Part shown: positions 17,247-25,688 of the stretch, piece by piece
Layout: every line of letters begins with the position of its first letter
Position numbering within the stretch: the stretch's first letter is position 1
Assembly: GCF_900100795.1 (NCBI RefSeq)
Contig: NZ_FNCO01000025.1
Coordinates: forward strand, 1 to 59,427
Reading direction: 5' to 3'
Source of the DNA: Pseudomonas abietaniphila
GTDB taxonomy: Bacteria > Pseudomonadota > Gammaproteobacteria > Pseudomonadales > Pseudomonadaceae
Length of the DNA: 59,427 nt
The notes under the pieces: model-generated
Database searches by the model: none
Told to the model about the DNA's origin: nothing
Seen by the model: the letters and a program-made list of their open reading frames with translations, nothing else
Program-made: the position numbers and the translations under genes

Positions 17247-17813
17247 ATGGGATTTCTGGATAGATTATTCGGTGGCCGCTTCACTCAACCTCCTCCTGAC
17301 GAGCCACCGTTGAGTGACGCCGCAATCATGCGAGAGCTTCATCCTTTCCGCGCTGAGCTCAAGGCTTTCACCCAAAGTCTACTGGCACGTCTCCCTGAGA
17401 AGGAGCAGGCGCGTCTCGTCCGACGAGTTATGCGTCGCTATGGGCAAGGAGAGGAGCCATCCAGCGCGCTGACAGAAGGCTTGCTGGATACGGATAAAGG
17501 GCAATCACTCGAGCACCTCATCCTGCTCGCCATAGATTGGAAAGGATTCGATGGTTTCGAATATCTGGCCCCATATCTGACCAAAGTCTGCGGCATCCAA
17601 GAGCTGTATCCCTACGAGCAATGCGAAGGGATGACCGTTGTGCAGGTGCTGGTTGAGTTTGATGAGTGGCTAACCAAGTTCGGCAAACGCTATCTGCACC
17701 TGAATACCGGTGGTGACGAGTACGCAGGCTTCATCGTGGATCTCGACCGCGTCGAAACCATGATCGCTATGGCCAAAGACGCCGGCATTCAGGCGAGGCT
17801 TGAGGCCTTCTAA
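17247..17813 (+). CDS. DUF6630-like hypothetical protein
   Basis: The 188-residue product opens with MGFLDRLFGG, an amphipathic start common in small cytosolic bacterial proteins. A helical region follows, then a C-terminal alpha/beta part with YLAPYLTKVCGIQELYPYE and LNTGGDEYAGFIVDLDRVE. I associate the GGDEY..FIV motif with DUF6630 immunity- or SMI1-like proteins, without certainty. The start is the ATG at 17247 behind AAGGAAGGGAGATGT. It is a cytosolic protein of unknown function and the first gene after repeat 3. Confidence 0.65.
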   Translation: MGFLDRLFGGRFTQPPPDEPPLSDAAIMRELHPFRAELKAFTQSLLARLPEKEQARLVRRVMRRYGQGEEPSSALTEGLLDTDKGQSLEHLILLAIDWKGFDGFEYLAPYLTKVCGIQELYPYEQCEGMTVVQVLVEFDEWLTKFGKRYLHLNTGGDEYAGFIVDLDRVETMIAMAKDAGIQARLEAF

Positions 17814-18105
17814 CGCAAGGCGAATCGCCTCTATCCCGATTGCACTTTCCAGTTCCAACCGATGCTACTGGCGCAGGGATCTGACCGACCCTGTCGATTG
17901 GATAACCGCCTCAAAATGGGTTGTAGATTAACGGCTCTTCGCTGTGTTGTCGGGGGAGTATCATCAATGGCTTATCTACCTATGAGGGTGCAGTCATGTT
18001 CATCAGCGTAAAGGCGAGTGACTGCCCGTCGGCAATGCTTTAAGTTCCTCCCGCAAAAAACGCCACCGCGTTCTTGCAGTGGCAATACAGCATGGAGTGC
18101 GCTTA

Positions 18106-18726
18106 ATGCAGACGTTCAAATCACCTCTTCGTTACCTGGCTGCGGCGGTAGGCTTCACCGTAGCGGCGACCTTCGGTGGATGCGTGATGATCCCCTACGA
18201 GACGCCTGAGGCTAAGACCCAAATCCAACACGATCTGAAGCTTGAGCCCTCGGATATCCAGGCCGTATCAGAGACCAACTGGTGTTTTCATCCATACGGT
18301 AGCGAAGCAAGTTGCAAAGCCACGCAAGGCTTGGGAGTGCTGACCAGCAAGGGCTTGATCCTCAGCCTGTATAGCGACCACACGTATACCGAGGTCACTC
18401 GCATCCTCCCCGAGCAGGTGCAGTGCGTGAAGACCGCTGCTGGTCGCACGGGTGTCGAACCATTCATGGTCTTCACCGAGGACAAAGCAATCATGCTCGC
18501 AGCCATCACGCCCGGTGGCCAACTGAATGTGCCCGTGAAACTCAAATTCTTTGATTATCTTGCGAGTCGTGGGCAGCACGTATTCACAGGATCGGAGGGG
18601 TCGTTTGTGCGTAAAACCGATCGACAGCAGACTGTCGGTGGCGTCGTATCAGGCACGACTGTTCCTTGGCATGCAACGCTGGACGTGTGGGAAGTGGTTA
18701 ATCCCTGCCCGCAGGTAAAAGACTGA
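18106..18726 (+). CDS. Putative lipoprotein
   Basis: The 206-residue protein starts with a signal sequence ending in a lipobox-like FGGC near residue 26, so it is probably lipidated. The mature part contains cysteines (NWCFHPYG, ASCKATQG, VQCVKTAAG, NPCPQ) that could form disulphides and is otherwise beta-rich. No family is recognised. The ATG at 18106 is preferred over the upstream ATG at 18079 because the signal peptide starts there. It lies between the DUF6630-like gene and a convergent ProQ-type gene. Confidence 0.65.
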   Translation: MQTFKSPLRYLAAAVGFTVAATFGGCVMIPYETPEAKTQIQHDLKLEPSDIQAVSETNWCFHPYGSEASCKATQGLGVLTSKGLILSLYSDHTYTEVTRILPEQVQCVKTAAGRTGVEPFMVFTEDKAIMLAAITPGGQLNVPVKLKFFDYLASRGQHVFTGSEGSFVRKTDRQQTVGGVVSGTTVPWHATLDVWEVVNPCPQVKD

Positions 18727-18792
18727 TAGGACAAGCTTCCCATCAGGCACGTGAGCATTAAGGTGATGCGCGCGTTTTCCCCCACTCAAACT

Positions 18793-18866
18793 TGTGCGGA
18801 GCGAGTAGGCCTGAAAGGCCGAAGGGGAATGCAGCCGCGCGCTCCTGGCTGAAAGGCCTTTGAGTT
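18793..18866 (+). repeat. Possible degenerate structured repeat (copy 4)
   Basis: GTGCGGAGCGAGTAGGCC and the following AAAGGCCGAAGGG recall the left block and optional GGCC hairpin of the island repeat. The conserved GGATGGAAGCCC and TTCACGACAGCC blocks are missing. It lies between two convergent genes, a typical position. I count it as doubtful. Confidence 0.35.
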
Positions 18867-18878
18867 AGCTAACTTTTC

Positions 18879-19388
18879 TCAGTCCGTTGCTTGCAACACG
18901 GTCGCATCGGCGGCGGGCGCTGGCGCCACGGCTTTTGGCTGAACGCGATTTCGCCTGTCTTGGCCACGTTGCCGAGAGGCTTGCCGCTTCGCATGAAGCG
19001 CTTGTGACGCCGTCACGATCCCAACTGGCTGCCCGTTCAAGTCCACGCGCGGTGCATTTTCCATCATGCATTTCCAGTACCGGGATCCTTGGCACCAAGT
19101 GGAGATGCCTAGCTTGAGCTGTTCGCTGGTCAACCCTAGCAGCTCCAAGTGTTGCTCGGCATCCTTGAGAATGCCTTCTTTGAGCGGAACCTTCGGAGCC
19201 GGATTGACGGGGAACGCCAGTGGAAAATGCTTCTGCAATGGCCAGATTGCTTCTACGGCTGGATCTTGATTGCGAGGCTTCACCTGTGGAGGAGATTTAC
19301 GCTTGGGGTGTTTCGCGCGTTCGGCCTTTTGGGGCTCCTTTTCAGCCCGCAAGCGGTCACGTAGCTCAGCTAGTTGTTCAAAACCCAT
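18879..19388 (-). CDS. ProQ/FinO-domain RNA-binding protein
   Basis: With the start at 19388 the protein has 169 residues. A basic, Lys/Glu/Pro-rich leader (about residues 10-45) precedes the FinO/ProQ domain (about 50-140). That domain has the hallmark WPLQKHFPLAFPV, PLKEGILKDAEQHLELLGL, RYWKCMMENAPRVDLNG and GIVTASQALHAKR segments. A short basic, Ala-rich tail follows. Such proteins bind structured RNAs and 3' hairpins and control plasmid transfer or mRNA stability. The island copy may act on island transcripts, possibly including the structured repeats, but that is inference. It is encoded opposite its neighbours. Confidence 0.9.
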   Translation of the reverse strand: MGFEQLAELRDRLRAEKEPQKAERAKHPKRKSPPQVKPRNQDPAVEAIWPLQKHFPLAFPVNPAPKVPLKEGILKDAEQHLELLGLTSEQLKLGISTWCQGSRYWKCMMENAPRVDLNGQPVGIVTASQALHAKRQASRQRGQDRRNRVQPKAVAPAPAADATVLQATD

Positions 19389-19646
19389 CGTTCTATTCAC
19401 TACTTCTAGGTTGATTGCGTGGCGCAAGGATATTGCATGGAGGCCTAGGTCGCAGCAGAAACAGGACAAACTGCTAATTCGCCGGCGTCTCGAGTGGCTG
19501 TCCATGACCAGGCGTGACGTGATGGATGGGGGGATGCGCCTGACGAGCACCGTTTCGTTCAGACTTCCCAGTAGGTGATGCACAGTCGCGGGAAACGATT
19601 CGCGCCGGAAATGGCCAAATCAGTAACCCCCTAAAATCGAGCATCG

Positions 19647-19874
19647 ATGACTAGGAACGAATGTTGGGTTTACAGACGGAGAGCATGGGCATTCGCATTG
19701 TGTCTGTGGGTGGTAGGCGCAGTGCTGATTGGCTATGTCCACATGAGCCTTCCAGGTCGCGGTTGGGGAGTCTGGATGAGCTATCTGATGTACTTCCTGG
19801 AATTCTGGTATCTGCTCGGCCTAGGCGAAATGCACAGGTGGTTTTACAGCTGGTTTACTCGGGATTCCGTGTAG
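19647..19874 (+). CDS. Small two-helix membrane protein
   Basis: The 75-residue product has two hydrophobic, tryptophan- and tyrosine-rich segments (about residues 14-33 and 43-62) with a basic N terminus, compatible with an inner-membrane hairpin. No family is recognised. The ATG at 19647 is the natural start but the ribosome-binding site is weak. It is plausible as a small effector or anchor. Confidence 0.45.
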   Translation: MTRNECWVYRRRAWAFALCLWVVGAVLIGYVHMSLPGRGWGVWMSYLMYFLEFWYLLGLGEMHRWFYSWFTRDSV

Positions 19875-20036
19875 GAAAGTTCGGAGAGCTTGCTGGCGCA
19901 ATGGCGAGCGGGAGGAGACGTCAGAGTCGTATGCCAAGGCGGTCGTCCGCTAAGCCAGATTCGAGAAAGTCCAGCCAATCCCAGGCTCTCGTTGCAGATG
20001 AGAGTAGTGTCTGGCTCCTCGGATCGAATTATTTGA

Positions 20037-20057
20037 AATTATGGCTCAGCCATAATT
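20037..20057. other. Perfect 21-base palindrome
   Basis: AATTATGGCT and AGCCATAATT are exact inverted arms around one C. A partly related segment (GCTGAGCGATAATT) follows within 20 bases. It abuts repeat copy 5. It could be an operator or a recombinase site; no adjacent T-tract supports termination. Confidence 0.6.
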
Positions 20058-20076
20058 ATTGCTGAGCGATAATTTT

Positions 20077-20167
20077 GCGAAGGAGGGCGGTCGTCAAAAG
20101 ATGAAAGCCCGAAGGGCCAAGACGCCCTCTGGCAGCTTGGTTCACGACGTGCCGGAGGCCACGCCCA
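20077..20167 (+). repeat. Structured island repeat, copy 5
   Basis: The left block is diverged (GCGAAGGAGGGCGG). GATGAAAGCCCGAAGGGCC, the CCAAGACGCC..GGCAGCTTGG hairpin, GGTTCACGAC and the right-end GCCGGAGGCCACGCCC are kept. It lies between a + strand gene and a minus-strand pseudogene, at the 3' ends of both. Confidence 0.85.
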
Positions 20168-20195
20168 GCAGCTTAGAGTCTGAATCGCTGCGACC

Positions 20196-20513
20196 TTATT
20201 GGTACACGCTTTGACGCTTGAGCCAGTGACTAAGCCGCTGCTGTTCGGTGTACTCAAGCTTGCTTAGCGACGACTCGAGCATTCGTACGACAGTGGTGTG
20301 ATCCTCATGCGCTGGAAACCAGTCTGCGAGCTCGACATTGCAATGCTCATTTTGACCAATTGCCCAGGCCGTAACCATGTCAGCAGCGGCACGGAAATGG
20401 TCTGCCATGTAGATCGCTGAATCGATATGCTAACCACGTTTTGCGAGTTCTTCGCGGGCATCAAGCACACCAGTGGCACCGAAAAGAAACGAAGTGTCGG
20501 GGCAGTGGATGCC
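20196..20513 (-). pseudogene. Broken gene with an in-frame stop
   Basis: An intact-looking 70-residue 3' part (ATG at 20408 to 20196) is preceded in the same frame by about 35 further protein-like codons, including DTSFLFGATGVLDAREELAK. A TAG at about 20430 separates the two stretches. The ATG at 20408 has no ribosome-binding site, so the single frame broken by TAG is the better reading. Its original start lies upstream of 20500 and is uncertain. The family is not recognised; the product would have been a small acidic soluble protein. Confidence 0.55.
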
Positions 20514-20706
20514 CGCTAACGAGGCTTTCACCTGCCCAGTGTCTCTGTTCCACTACCCAAGGAAATGCCATCCTCCGGTAGTCGAACCCGGCCAAGGAAA
20601 ATTTATCGCTGCTTTCCCGGTGATGTAGTGAGTTTTAGTGACCCGAGTAAGGTCGAGATCGAAGTTCGCCAACAGGTAGTCCTCGAACGATTAGAGCTTA
20701 AGGCCG

Positions 20707-20806
20707 GCAAGCGGAGCGCGCAGACGCGAGGATGTCTGCCCGCAGGGCCAAGACGCCGTCAGGCGGCTTGGTTTACGACAGCCGTGCTCGCAGAGCCGCG
20801 CCCTCA
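20707..20806 (+). repeat. Structured island repeat, copy 6
   Basis: This is a near-consensus copy: GCAAGCGGAGCGCGCAGACG, GAGGATGTCTGCCCGCAGGG, the CCAAGACGCC/GGCGGCTTGG hairpin, GGTTTACGACAGCCG and the right hairpin GTGCTCGCAGAGC. Its last 34 bases are also the final codons and stop of the minus-strand histidine phosphatase gene, so the repeat now supplies that protein's C terminus. Confidence 0.92.
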
Positions 20807-21432
20807 GCATCCCTCGATGTAAGCCTCCAACCACTATCACTTTGTCCGTACATGAGTTGGTACCCGCCACAATTCTCCACGTGATTAACGATCTCATACT
20901 CTCGCCAATCCACCATCGCGCGACTATCGATCTCTGTAGGCTGTCGCTCGATCAACCACGCGACGGCGTTGATGAACTGCCCATGCGAGAAAACCACAAT
21001 GTCTTCCGCCGGATGAGCCGCAAGCCGCCTCAAAAACGCTTCTGCCCGCGATACAAACTCAAGGAATGACTCTGCACCATCACCGTCTACGAACGTGGGA
21101 TTGGCCTGGTTCCAATACTCCCGCACCCAGTCCCGCCGCTGAGCCACTGAAGTGTTTACGCACCTTGCCGGCTCCAGGTATGTGAACTCCTGAATTGGCC
21201 ACGTCTCCATGGGGACAGACGGGAATGCGCTCGCTGTGAACTGAGCGGTGGCCAAAGCGCGAGAAAAGGGCGAAGTGACGATCAAGTCTGGAGCTGTGGC
21301 GAATGAATGGGCGACTCGGCGAGCCTGATCAACGCCGTGCTCAGTGAGGGGTATGCTTTGGTGATCCTGAGTAGCCGCACCGGCGTTTGCTGCACTTTCA
21401 CCGTGTCGTATTAGCCTGACCAACTTCATCAT
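20773..21432 (-). CDS. Histidine phosphatase family protein
   Basis: The 219-residue protein belongs to the phosphoglycerate-mutase/histidine-phosphatase superfamily. The catalytic LIRHGESAANAG motif is at residues 7-18, the second arginine is in SPFSRALATAQ, and the second His is in VFSHGQFINAV. The insert between them is short, as in bacterial SixA/CobC-like phosphatases, so it probably hydrolyses a small phosphate ester or phosphohistidine. The last ten codons derive from repeat copy 6, so the native C terminus was probably replaced. It heads the 3' end of a run of minus-strand genes. Translation may start at the first or second of two ATGs behind AAGGCGA. Confidence 0.88.
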   Translation of the reverse strand: MMKLVRLIRHGESAANAGAATQDHQSIPLTEHGVDQARRVAHSFATAPDLIVTSPFSRALATAQFTASAFPSVPMETWPIQEFTYLEPARCVNTSVAQRRDWVREYWNQANPTFVDGDGAESFLEFVSRAEAFLRRLAAHPAEDIVVFSHGQFINAVAWLIERQPTEIDSRAMVDWREYEIVNHVENCGGYQLMYGQSDSGWRLTSRDAEGAALRARLS

Positions 21433-21558
21433 TCGCCTTATTCTCAGAGAGGCTGGGGGAGGGCCGACCTACGCGAAAAGTCGAATCCAGTGCAGGGCGG
21501 CAGACCAGATCCTAGCATCCACAAGGCCTAGGTTAGCCAGAGCCCTCGTCAAGGTCTG

Positions 21559-22350
21559 TCACACCTTGCTGACAGTGGCAAAGATACCGCTACGCATGAA
21601 GAAATGACGAACCACGTTCATAACGAATTTCCGGTTTTCTTTCGCCTCGGCATGGGTTAAGCCAGCAAAGAACATTTGCCTGTCCGTCTCAGCTTTGATC
21701 TCTTCAAGGAAAATGACCGTTTCCTTTTTTGAGAGCGTTGCACTGAGCTCACGGGCCGGCCACTTCGCGACATAGCCCATAAGCAAGCTGTAGATAAGCT
21801 CAACGTCTGTCCGCGCCTGGTACGCGTCTTTGTCCTTGAGGTAGTCAACAAACCGATCACGAAGAAATTGTTGAGACGACTCGCTTAGGGTTGAGTCGAG
21901 GTAGGAGAGATCAATGACGAATGAGCCGCCACGAATCTCGAACCGCTCGCTGTAGTAGTTGATACGTTCTGGCAATGGCGAGGCTTCTTGGTACAAGCGC
22001 ATGGCACAAGTCTCATCCTGGCTCAGCGCAAATTGAACGTCCTGCTCACTGATCAGCCCACCCGTCAGTAGCCAGTCACCGACAGCCCAGACGATTTTCA
22101 GAGCATCTGCCGCTGGCAAGTCGACTTCAGCAGCGAGAAACCCTCTGAATTCCAGGAGCGCTCTTGAGGTAAAGAGGTGATCATCTGGGGCATCGGTGAC
22201 GCCAAGAAAAGCGTCGAAGAAATGCAATCCCTCAATTGCTTTCTGTAGCCTTTCCGGCTGCTGCGCATAGATCCCCGGCAGCACTGCCATGACCTTATCC
22301 AAACTCAGGACTGCCCATTCAGATGCGAGTATCTGGCTTGGTTTCAGCAT
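21559..22350 (-). CDS. Hypothetical protein between two phosphatase genes
   Basis: The 263-residue product is soluble and mostly helical, with one beta-like segment (INYYSERFEIRGGSFVIDLSYLD). I recognise no family. GGAGG lies five bases before the ATG at 22350, making that the likely start; the frame is open to 22434. It lies between the histidine phosphatase and the inositol-phosphatase-like gene on the same strand with gaps of 126 and 208 bases, so it may share their context without being in a tight operon. Confidence 0.65.
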   Translation of the reverse strand: MLKPSQILASEWAVLSLDKVMAVLPGIYAQQPERLQKAIEGLHFFDAFLGVTDAPDDHLFTSRALLEFRGFLAAEVDLPAADALKIVWAVGDWLLTGGLISEQDVQFALSQDETCAMRLYQEASPLPERINYYSERFEIRGGSFVIDLSYLDSTLSESSQQFLRDRFVDYLKDKDAYQARTDVELIYSLLMGYVAKWPARELSATLSKKETVIFLEEIKAETDRQMFFAGLTHAEAKENRKFVMNVVRHFFMRSGIFATVSKV

Positions 22351-22558
22351 GGCTGCCTCCATTCTTTTGAATTGCGACCCATGGGGCGCATATGGTCTGA
22401 ACAGCGAAGTGTTCGCTGTTCTCCGGTAATCCATGAGCGGCAGAACAGCTCTGTAGCAAGCTCAGCGGAGCACGCTTGCGTGAAAGTATGGCTCTTATAG
22501 CTAGTGCGCCGACTTCTCCTAAGTTGTCGCTGACAGCGGTGCTCGAAAAGGCCCCCAT

Positions 22559-23371
22559 CTAAGCAAAGACCTTGTTCCAGTCGCGCTTGTACAACTGCAA
22601 GCACGCACTGGCTGCGCCGCCGAAACAGCGGTTCGAGACTCGAGCCATTTGCGTATCCGTCTCGTACCGAATGGGAAGGCCGTTCTCGTCGATCAGGACG
22701 CCCTTCGAGCCAACGAGCAAGGCATGGCCGGCGACAACGTCATGTGCGCTCACGGAGTACAGCGAGACCCCACAAACACCATCCCCGGCAGCGACCCGCG
22801 CAAGGCGATAAGCGATCGAAGGCATTGCATCAAAATGGCCAGGCGCACAAAGCTCCCTGTTGATTTCCGGCTTGCGATCAGCCGCTGCGCTGACCATCAC
22901 CTTGCTCTCTCCAGAAAGCTCCTGGTTCGACAGATCCACGACCACCGGCTGACCATTCCTCACCAGATGATCCATGCCCACAGCCCAAGCTATGCAATCC
23001 GGAATTCCATGAGGCGTCACTGGTGCATACACCACACCCAAGACCGGTTGCCCGTTTTGCAGCAAGCCAACAGAAATCGCGGAACCCTTCAGTCCACTCA
23101 GGAAATCACTCGTACCGTCGTTAGGATCAACAACCCAGCACAGGGCCTTGCCTGTCAGCGAGTGAGGCGTTTCTTCGCCCCACCAATCGGCGCTGACAAT
23201 CTCCAGCAGCTCCTTCCTGAGCAAGACCTCAATCACAATGTCAACGTCGGCCTTGTCCCCCGACCCCCTCGGGCCGCCAGGTCGAGCTGACTCAGACGAG
23301 ATCAAAACCCCTGTGCGCTGTACAACCTCGATCACTGCCGGCAGGGTCTGTTGAAATTCCAGAGTGGCCAT
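22559..23371 (-). CDS. Inositol monophosphatase/CysQ-like phosphatase
   Basis: The 270-residue protein belongs to the lithium-sensitive phosphatase superfamily. Metal-binding motifs are GEET, DPNDGTSDF (the family's DP(I/L)DGT) and SAHDVVAGHAL (family WDxxAG, here with H for W). The layout fits 3'(2'),5'-bisphosphate nucleotidase (CysQ) or inositol phosphatase; the substrate cannot be decided from sequence. The missing tryptophan and short N terminus mark it as divergent. The ATG at 23371 fits the family start better than the ATG at 23413. Together with the nearby histidine phosphatase it suggests processing of a phosphorylated small molecule or nucleotide. Confidence 0.85.
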   Translation of the reverse strand: MATLEFQQTLPAVIEVVQRTGVLISSESARPGGPRGSGDKADVDIVIEVLLRKELLEIVSADWWGEETPHSLTGKALCWVVDPNDGTSDFLSGLKGSAISVGLLQNGQPVLGVVYAPVTPHGIPDCIAWAVGMDHLVRNGQPVVVDLSNQELSGESKVMVSAAADRKPEINRELCAPGHFDAMPSIAYRLARVAAGDGVCGVSLYSVSAHDVVAGHALLVGSKGVLIDENGLPIRYETDTQMARVSNRCFGGAASACLQLYKRDWNKVFA

Positions 23372-23476
23372 ATGAGTTCCGTTCACGAAGTGGGGGAGGG
23401 AGCGGCCAGCCAAACGTCGGAATGGATTTGGCTGGTGGCAAGCTCACTGGTTTTGGAGCGGGTGGTACTGAGAGAG

Positions 23477-24628
23477 TTAGTCCAGCGTCCTTGTTGGCGA
23501 GCCATGGCCCATCATCTCCGCAGCACGTTGCAGCGTTAACGAGTGGCTAGGATGAGCGAAAGATGAGCGAATGCTGCTCGGCGTGAGCTGTTGTCGCTCG
23601 ATTTGAGCGTCGCGAAGCCAGCGGTTAAACACCACGCTGACCTCCCGAATACTCAAAGGCTTTGAGGCATCTCTGGCAGAGGGGAAGAGGTAGTCCGTTG
23701 GAGACAAGTGGTACTCCTGAACGTACGTGCGGAGCAGTTTGGGAGTAATGGCTGGAGCCAAAAAACGGTGCATTGATCTGTGGGATTTGAAGGCGTTGAT
23801 CCGCAACTTCACTACCGCCTGTGAGATGCTGACGTCTTCGACCTTGATTGACGTCAATTCAACCATGCGGATACTCGTCGACATAAGCATGGCTCGCAAG
23901 CAAGCCTCGCGAAGGCTTTTGCAGCTGTGCACCGTATTTCCCAAAGCCATCAGCGCGGTGTTGCTCAGCAATCTTGGGTCGGCACACAGCGATCTGTCCA
24001 TCCAGGGCTCACAAGGCACGCATGGACTCTGATCTGGGAGTTCATGTGGGCTAGCCTGAGGGCGTATGTTGCCCGCTGCTAACGTATCTTGGTGCTCCGA
24101 GGCGGTGTCGAGATGAGTCTCTTTTTTGTAAGTATGGATCGAGAGCTCTGCTCCGTCGCGAGCCGAGGAGTCGAATGACTCGATACCTAGCGAATAAGAT
24201 TCCAAGACTTCCTTTGCATCATCCCAGCACTTGAAATCAGAGCCGCCCGAAAGCGCCTCGGTTTCGGTTGCGAAACTTACCACCCAAGACCCGTCGCCAG
24301 TTGCAACGACGTTTGCCCACAAGCTCTCAATTATAGGAACGGTGGCACTGGCCACGGCTGAGTCCAAAAAGATGTAGAGCTTGTTCTCTTCAGCGGCGAT
24401 GAGTTTCACCGGTGACAACGTACCTGAGGCATAAGCCCGCTCCAGGACTCCAATTAGGTCGTCATCCAACTCTTCGCCGTACAACACGGCAAACCGTTGG
24501 GTGCCAGTCGCCGGCAAAACTTCGAGGTTTGGGCCTTTGGTTTGTTGGCAACAGAAGACCATGTGCTTCATGGCATCGGTAGGTTCGACAGGGTCGTATT
24601 CGAGGTGTAGCAGGGCTGAAAGCGGCAT
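23477..24628 (-). CDS. Recombinase-like protein with new N-terminal domain (paralogue A)
   Basis: This 383-residue protein has two parts. Residues 1-155 form a domain shared with the proteins at 31083-32207 and 32955-33476 (GTQRFAVLYG..LDDDLIGVLERA, closing SLGIESF), which I cannot assign. Residues about 215-383 look like a tyrosine-recombinase catalytic domain: Arg-I at 254 in STSIRMVELTSIKVEDV, DYLFPSA, Arg-II at 354 in TPSSIRSSF where HxxR has become SxxR, and MGHGSPTRT at 373-381. The frame stops at the position where the catalytic Tyr segment should begin; past the stop it continues LSQYHP. The protein may therefore be inactive, truncated or regulatory. AGAGGAG precedes the ATG. AT-rich DNA lies upstream. 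Confidence 0.75.
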   Translation of the reverse strand: MPLSALLHLEYDPVEPTDAMKHMVFCCQQTKGPNLEVLPATGTQRFAVLYGEELDDDLIGVLERAYASGTLSPVKLIAAEENKLYIFLDSAVASATVPIIESLWANVVATGDGSWVVSFATETEALSGGSDFKCWDDAKEVLESYSLGIESFDSSARDGAELSIHTYKKETHLDTASEHQDTLAAGNIRPQASPHELPDQSPCVPCEPWMDRSLCADPRLLSNTALMALGNTVHSCKSLREACLRAMLMSTSIRMVELTSIKVEDVSISQAVVKLRINAFKSHRSMHRFLAPAITPKLLRTYVQEYHLSPTDYLFPSARDASKPLSIREVSVVFNRWLRDAQIERQQLTPSSIRSSFAHPSHSLTLQRAAEMMGHGSPTRTLD

Positions 24629-24845
24629 GGCAATTTCTCCTCTGTGGTGAGGGAAGCCAAGCTCATGGAGCGCACTCGGTCAAGGTTTTTTTTAGAAAAA
24701 AATCTTATTAATCATGATATTACGTAAATTGACAGATGCCATCCATCAGGATTGTTCAGTCTCTTTGAACGTCCAAAAATCAGCCGATTTTTGGATGAAT
24801 TGACGGAAGAAACGGACGAGCAAAAAATATCTCCAGACCCATTTT

Positions 24846-25688
24846 TCAGGCGCCTGTTTGTTCGGGTTTGCTGCGGTAATGAATCCGTGAATTGCCAGAC
24901 TTGGGGTCGATACTTTTTCGAGTTTCAAACAGCCCTGATTTATGGATCACCTCACGCCAGCTGGCACATCCATACCGACGTAGTGTCTGAGCGGGATACG
25001 TCATCGAGCACCAGCGGATGGCCTCTGACAGAGGCGTCCAACCACCTTGTGATAGGGCTTCCTCGGCGTAGATCAAGCTGTCGGTCAGACCGTTCACCGG
25101 CCAGGAAACTGAACCATCCTGATCAATGCCATCAAGGAAATCCTGCAGTGCTGAATTGAGCAATTCTCGGATATTGTCAAACGATTTTGCCCAGTCCAAT
25201 AGGCTGAAGTAATGGTTTGCGATCGATTCGAGGCTCTCTTCCAAGAACGCTTGCGCTTGATTACATCCATGCAGACTTCGAATATCAAAACGCTCAATGA
25301 AATGGTGCGCGAGCAGATTACGAAGACTCACCAATTCCGTCAGTGCGGATTTGGTTTCCAGAAAACTTTCCTCAGATACGAGCATTTTCGATCTGAACCG
25401 AAACCATCCCGCTTGGCCTGAAGATGGAGCATCAGATCCCTCGCCATCAGACGCGACCATGTAGTCGTCGGTGAGAATTCGTACGAGCTGGCCAAGGGTT
25501 TTGTTCTGCAGACCTTCGGCCTTCTTCTGCTGCAGGCCCAGGATCTCGTCGACTGGGCCTTGAAGATCAATGTGGGCCGCTAACCTTTTCAGCAGCATCT
25601 CGTACTGTTGAATACGCAGCAGGCAGCGGCCCAGTGCTTGTTGCACCAGGATCTGAGCGTCGGCTATCTGTGGAGCGGGTTCATTCAT
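24846..25688 (-). CDS. OST-HTH/LOTUS-domain protein
   Basis: The 280-residue protein has a long helical N-terminal part (about 1-180), including a SLRNLLAHHFIERF segment like that of nucleotidyltransferase- or HEPN-type helices. From about residue 215 it has an OST-HTH/LOTUS winged-helix-like domain (LSEAIRWCSMTYPAQTLRRYGCASWREVIHKSGLFE). LOTUS domains bind RNA, often G-rich or double-stranded forms, and occur in bacteria with nucleases. The start codon overlaps the stop of the PD-(D/E)XK-like gene (ATGA), so the two are translationally coupled and probably work together. Confidence 0.75.
   Translation of the reverse strand: MNEPAPQIADAQILVQQALGRCLLRIQQYEMLLKRLAAHIDLQGPVDEILGLQQKKAEGLQNKTLGQLVRILTDDYMVASDGEGSDAPSSGQAGWFRFRSKMLVSEESFLETKSALTELVSLRNLLAHHFIERFDIRSLHGCNQAQAFLEESLESIANHYFSLLDWAKSFDNIRELLNSALQDFLDGIDQDGSVSWPVNGLTDSLIYAEEALSQGGWTPLSEAIRWCSMTYPAQTLRRYGCASWREVIHKSGLFETRKSIDPKSGNSRIHYRSKPEQTGA

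Noticed and set aside
20565..20822. 85-codon frame running into repeat copy 6
   Set aside because: Composition turns to repeat-derived residues, there is no credible start, and I know no homologue.
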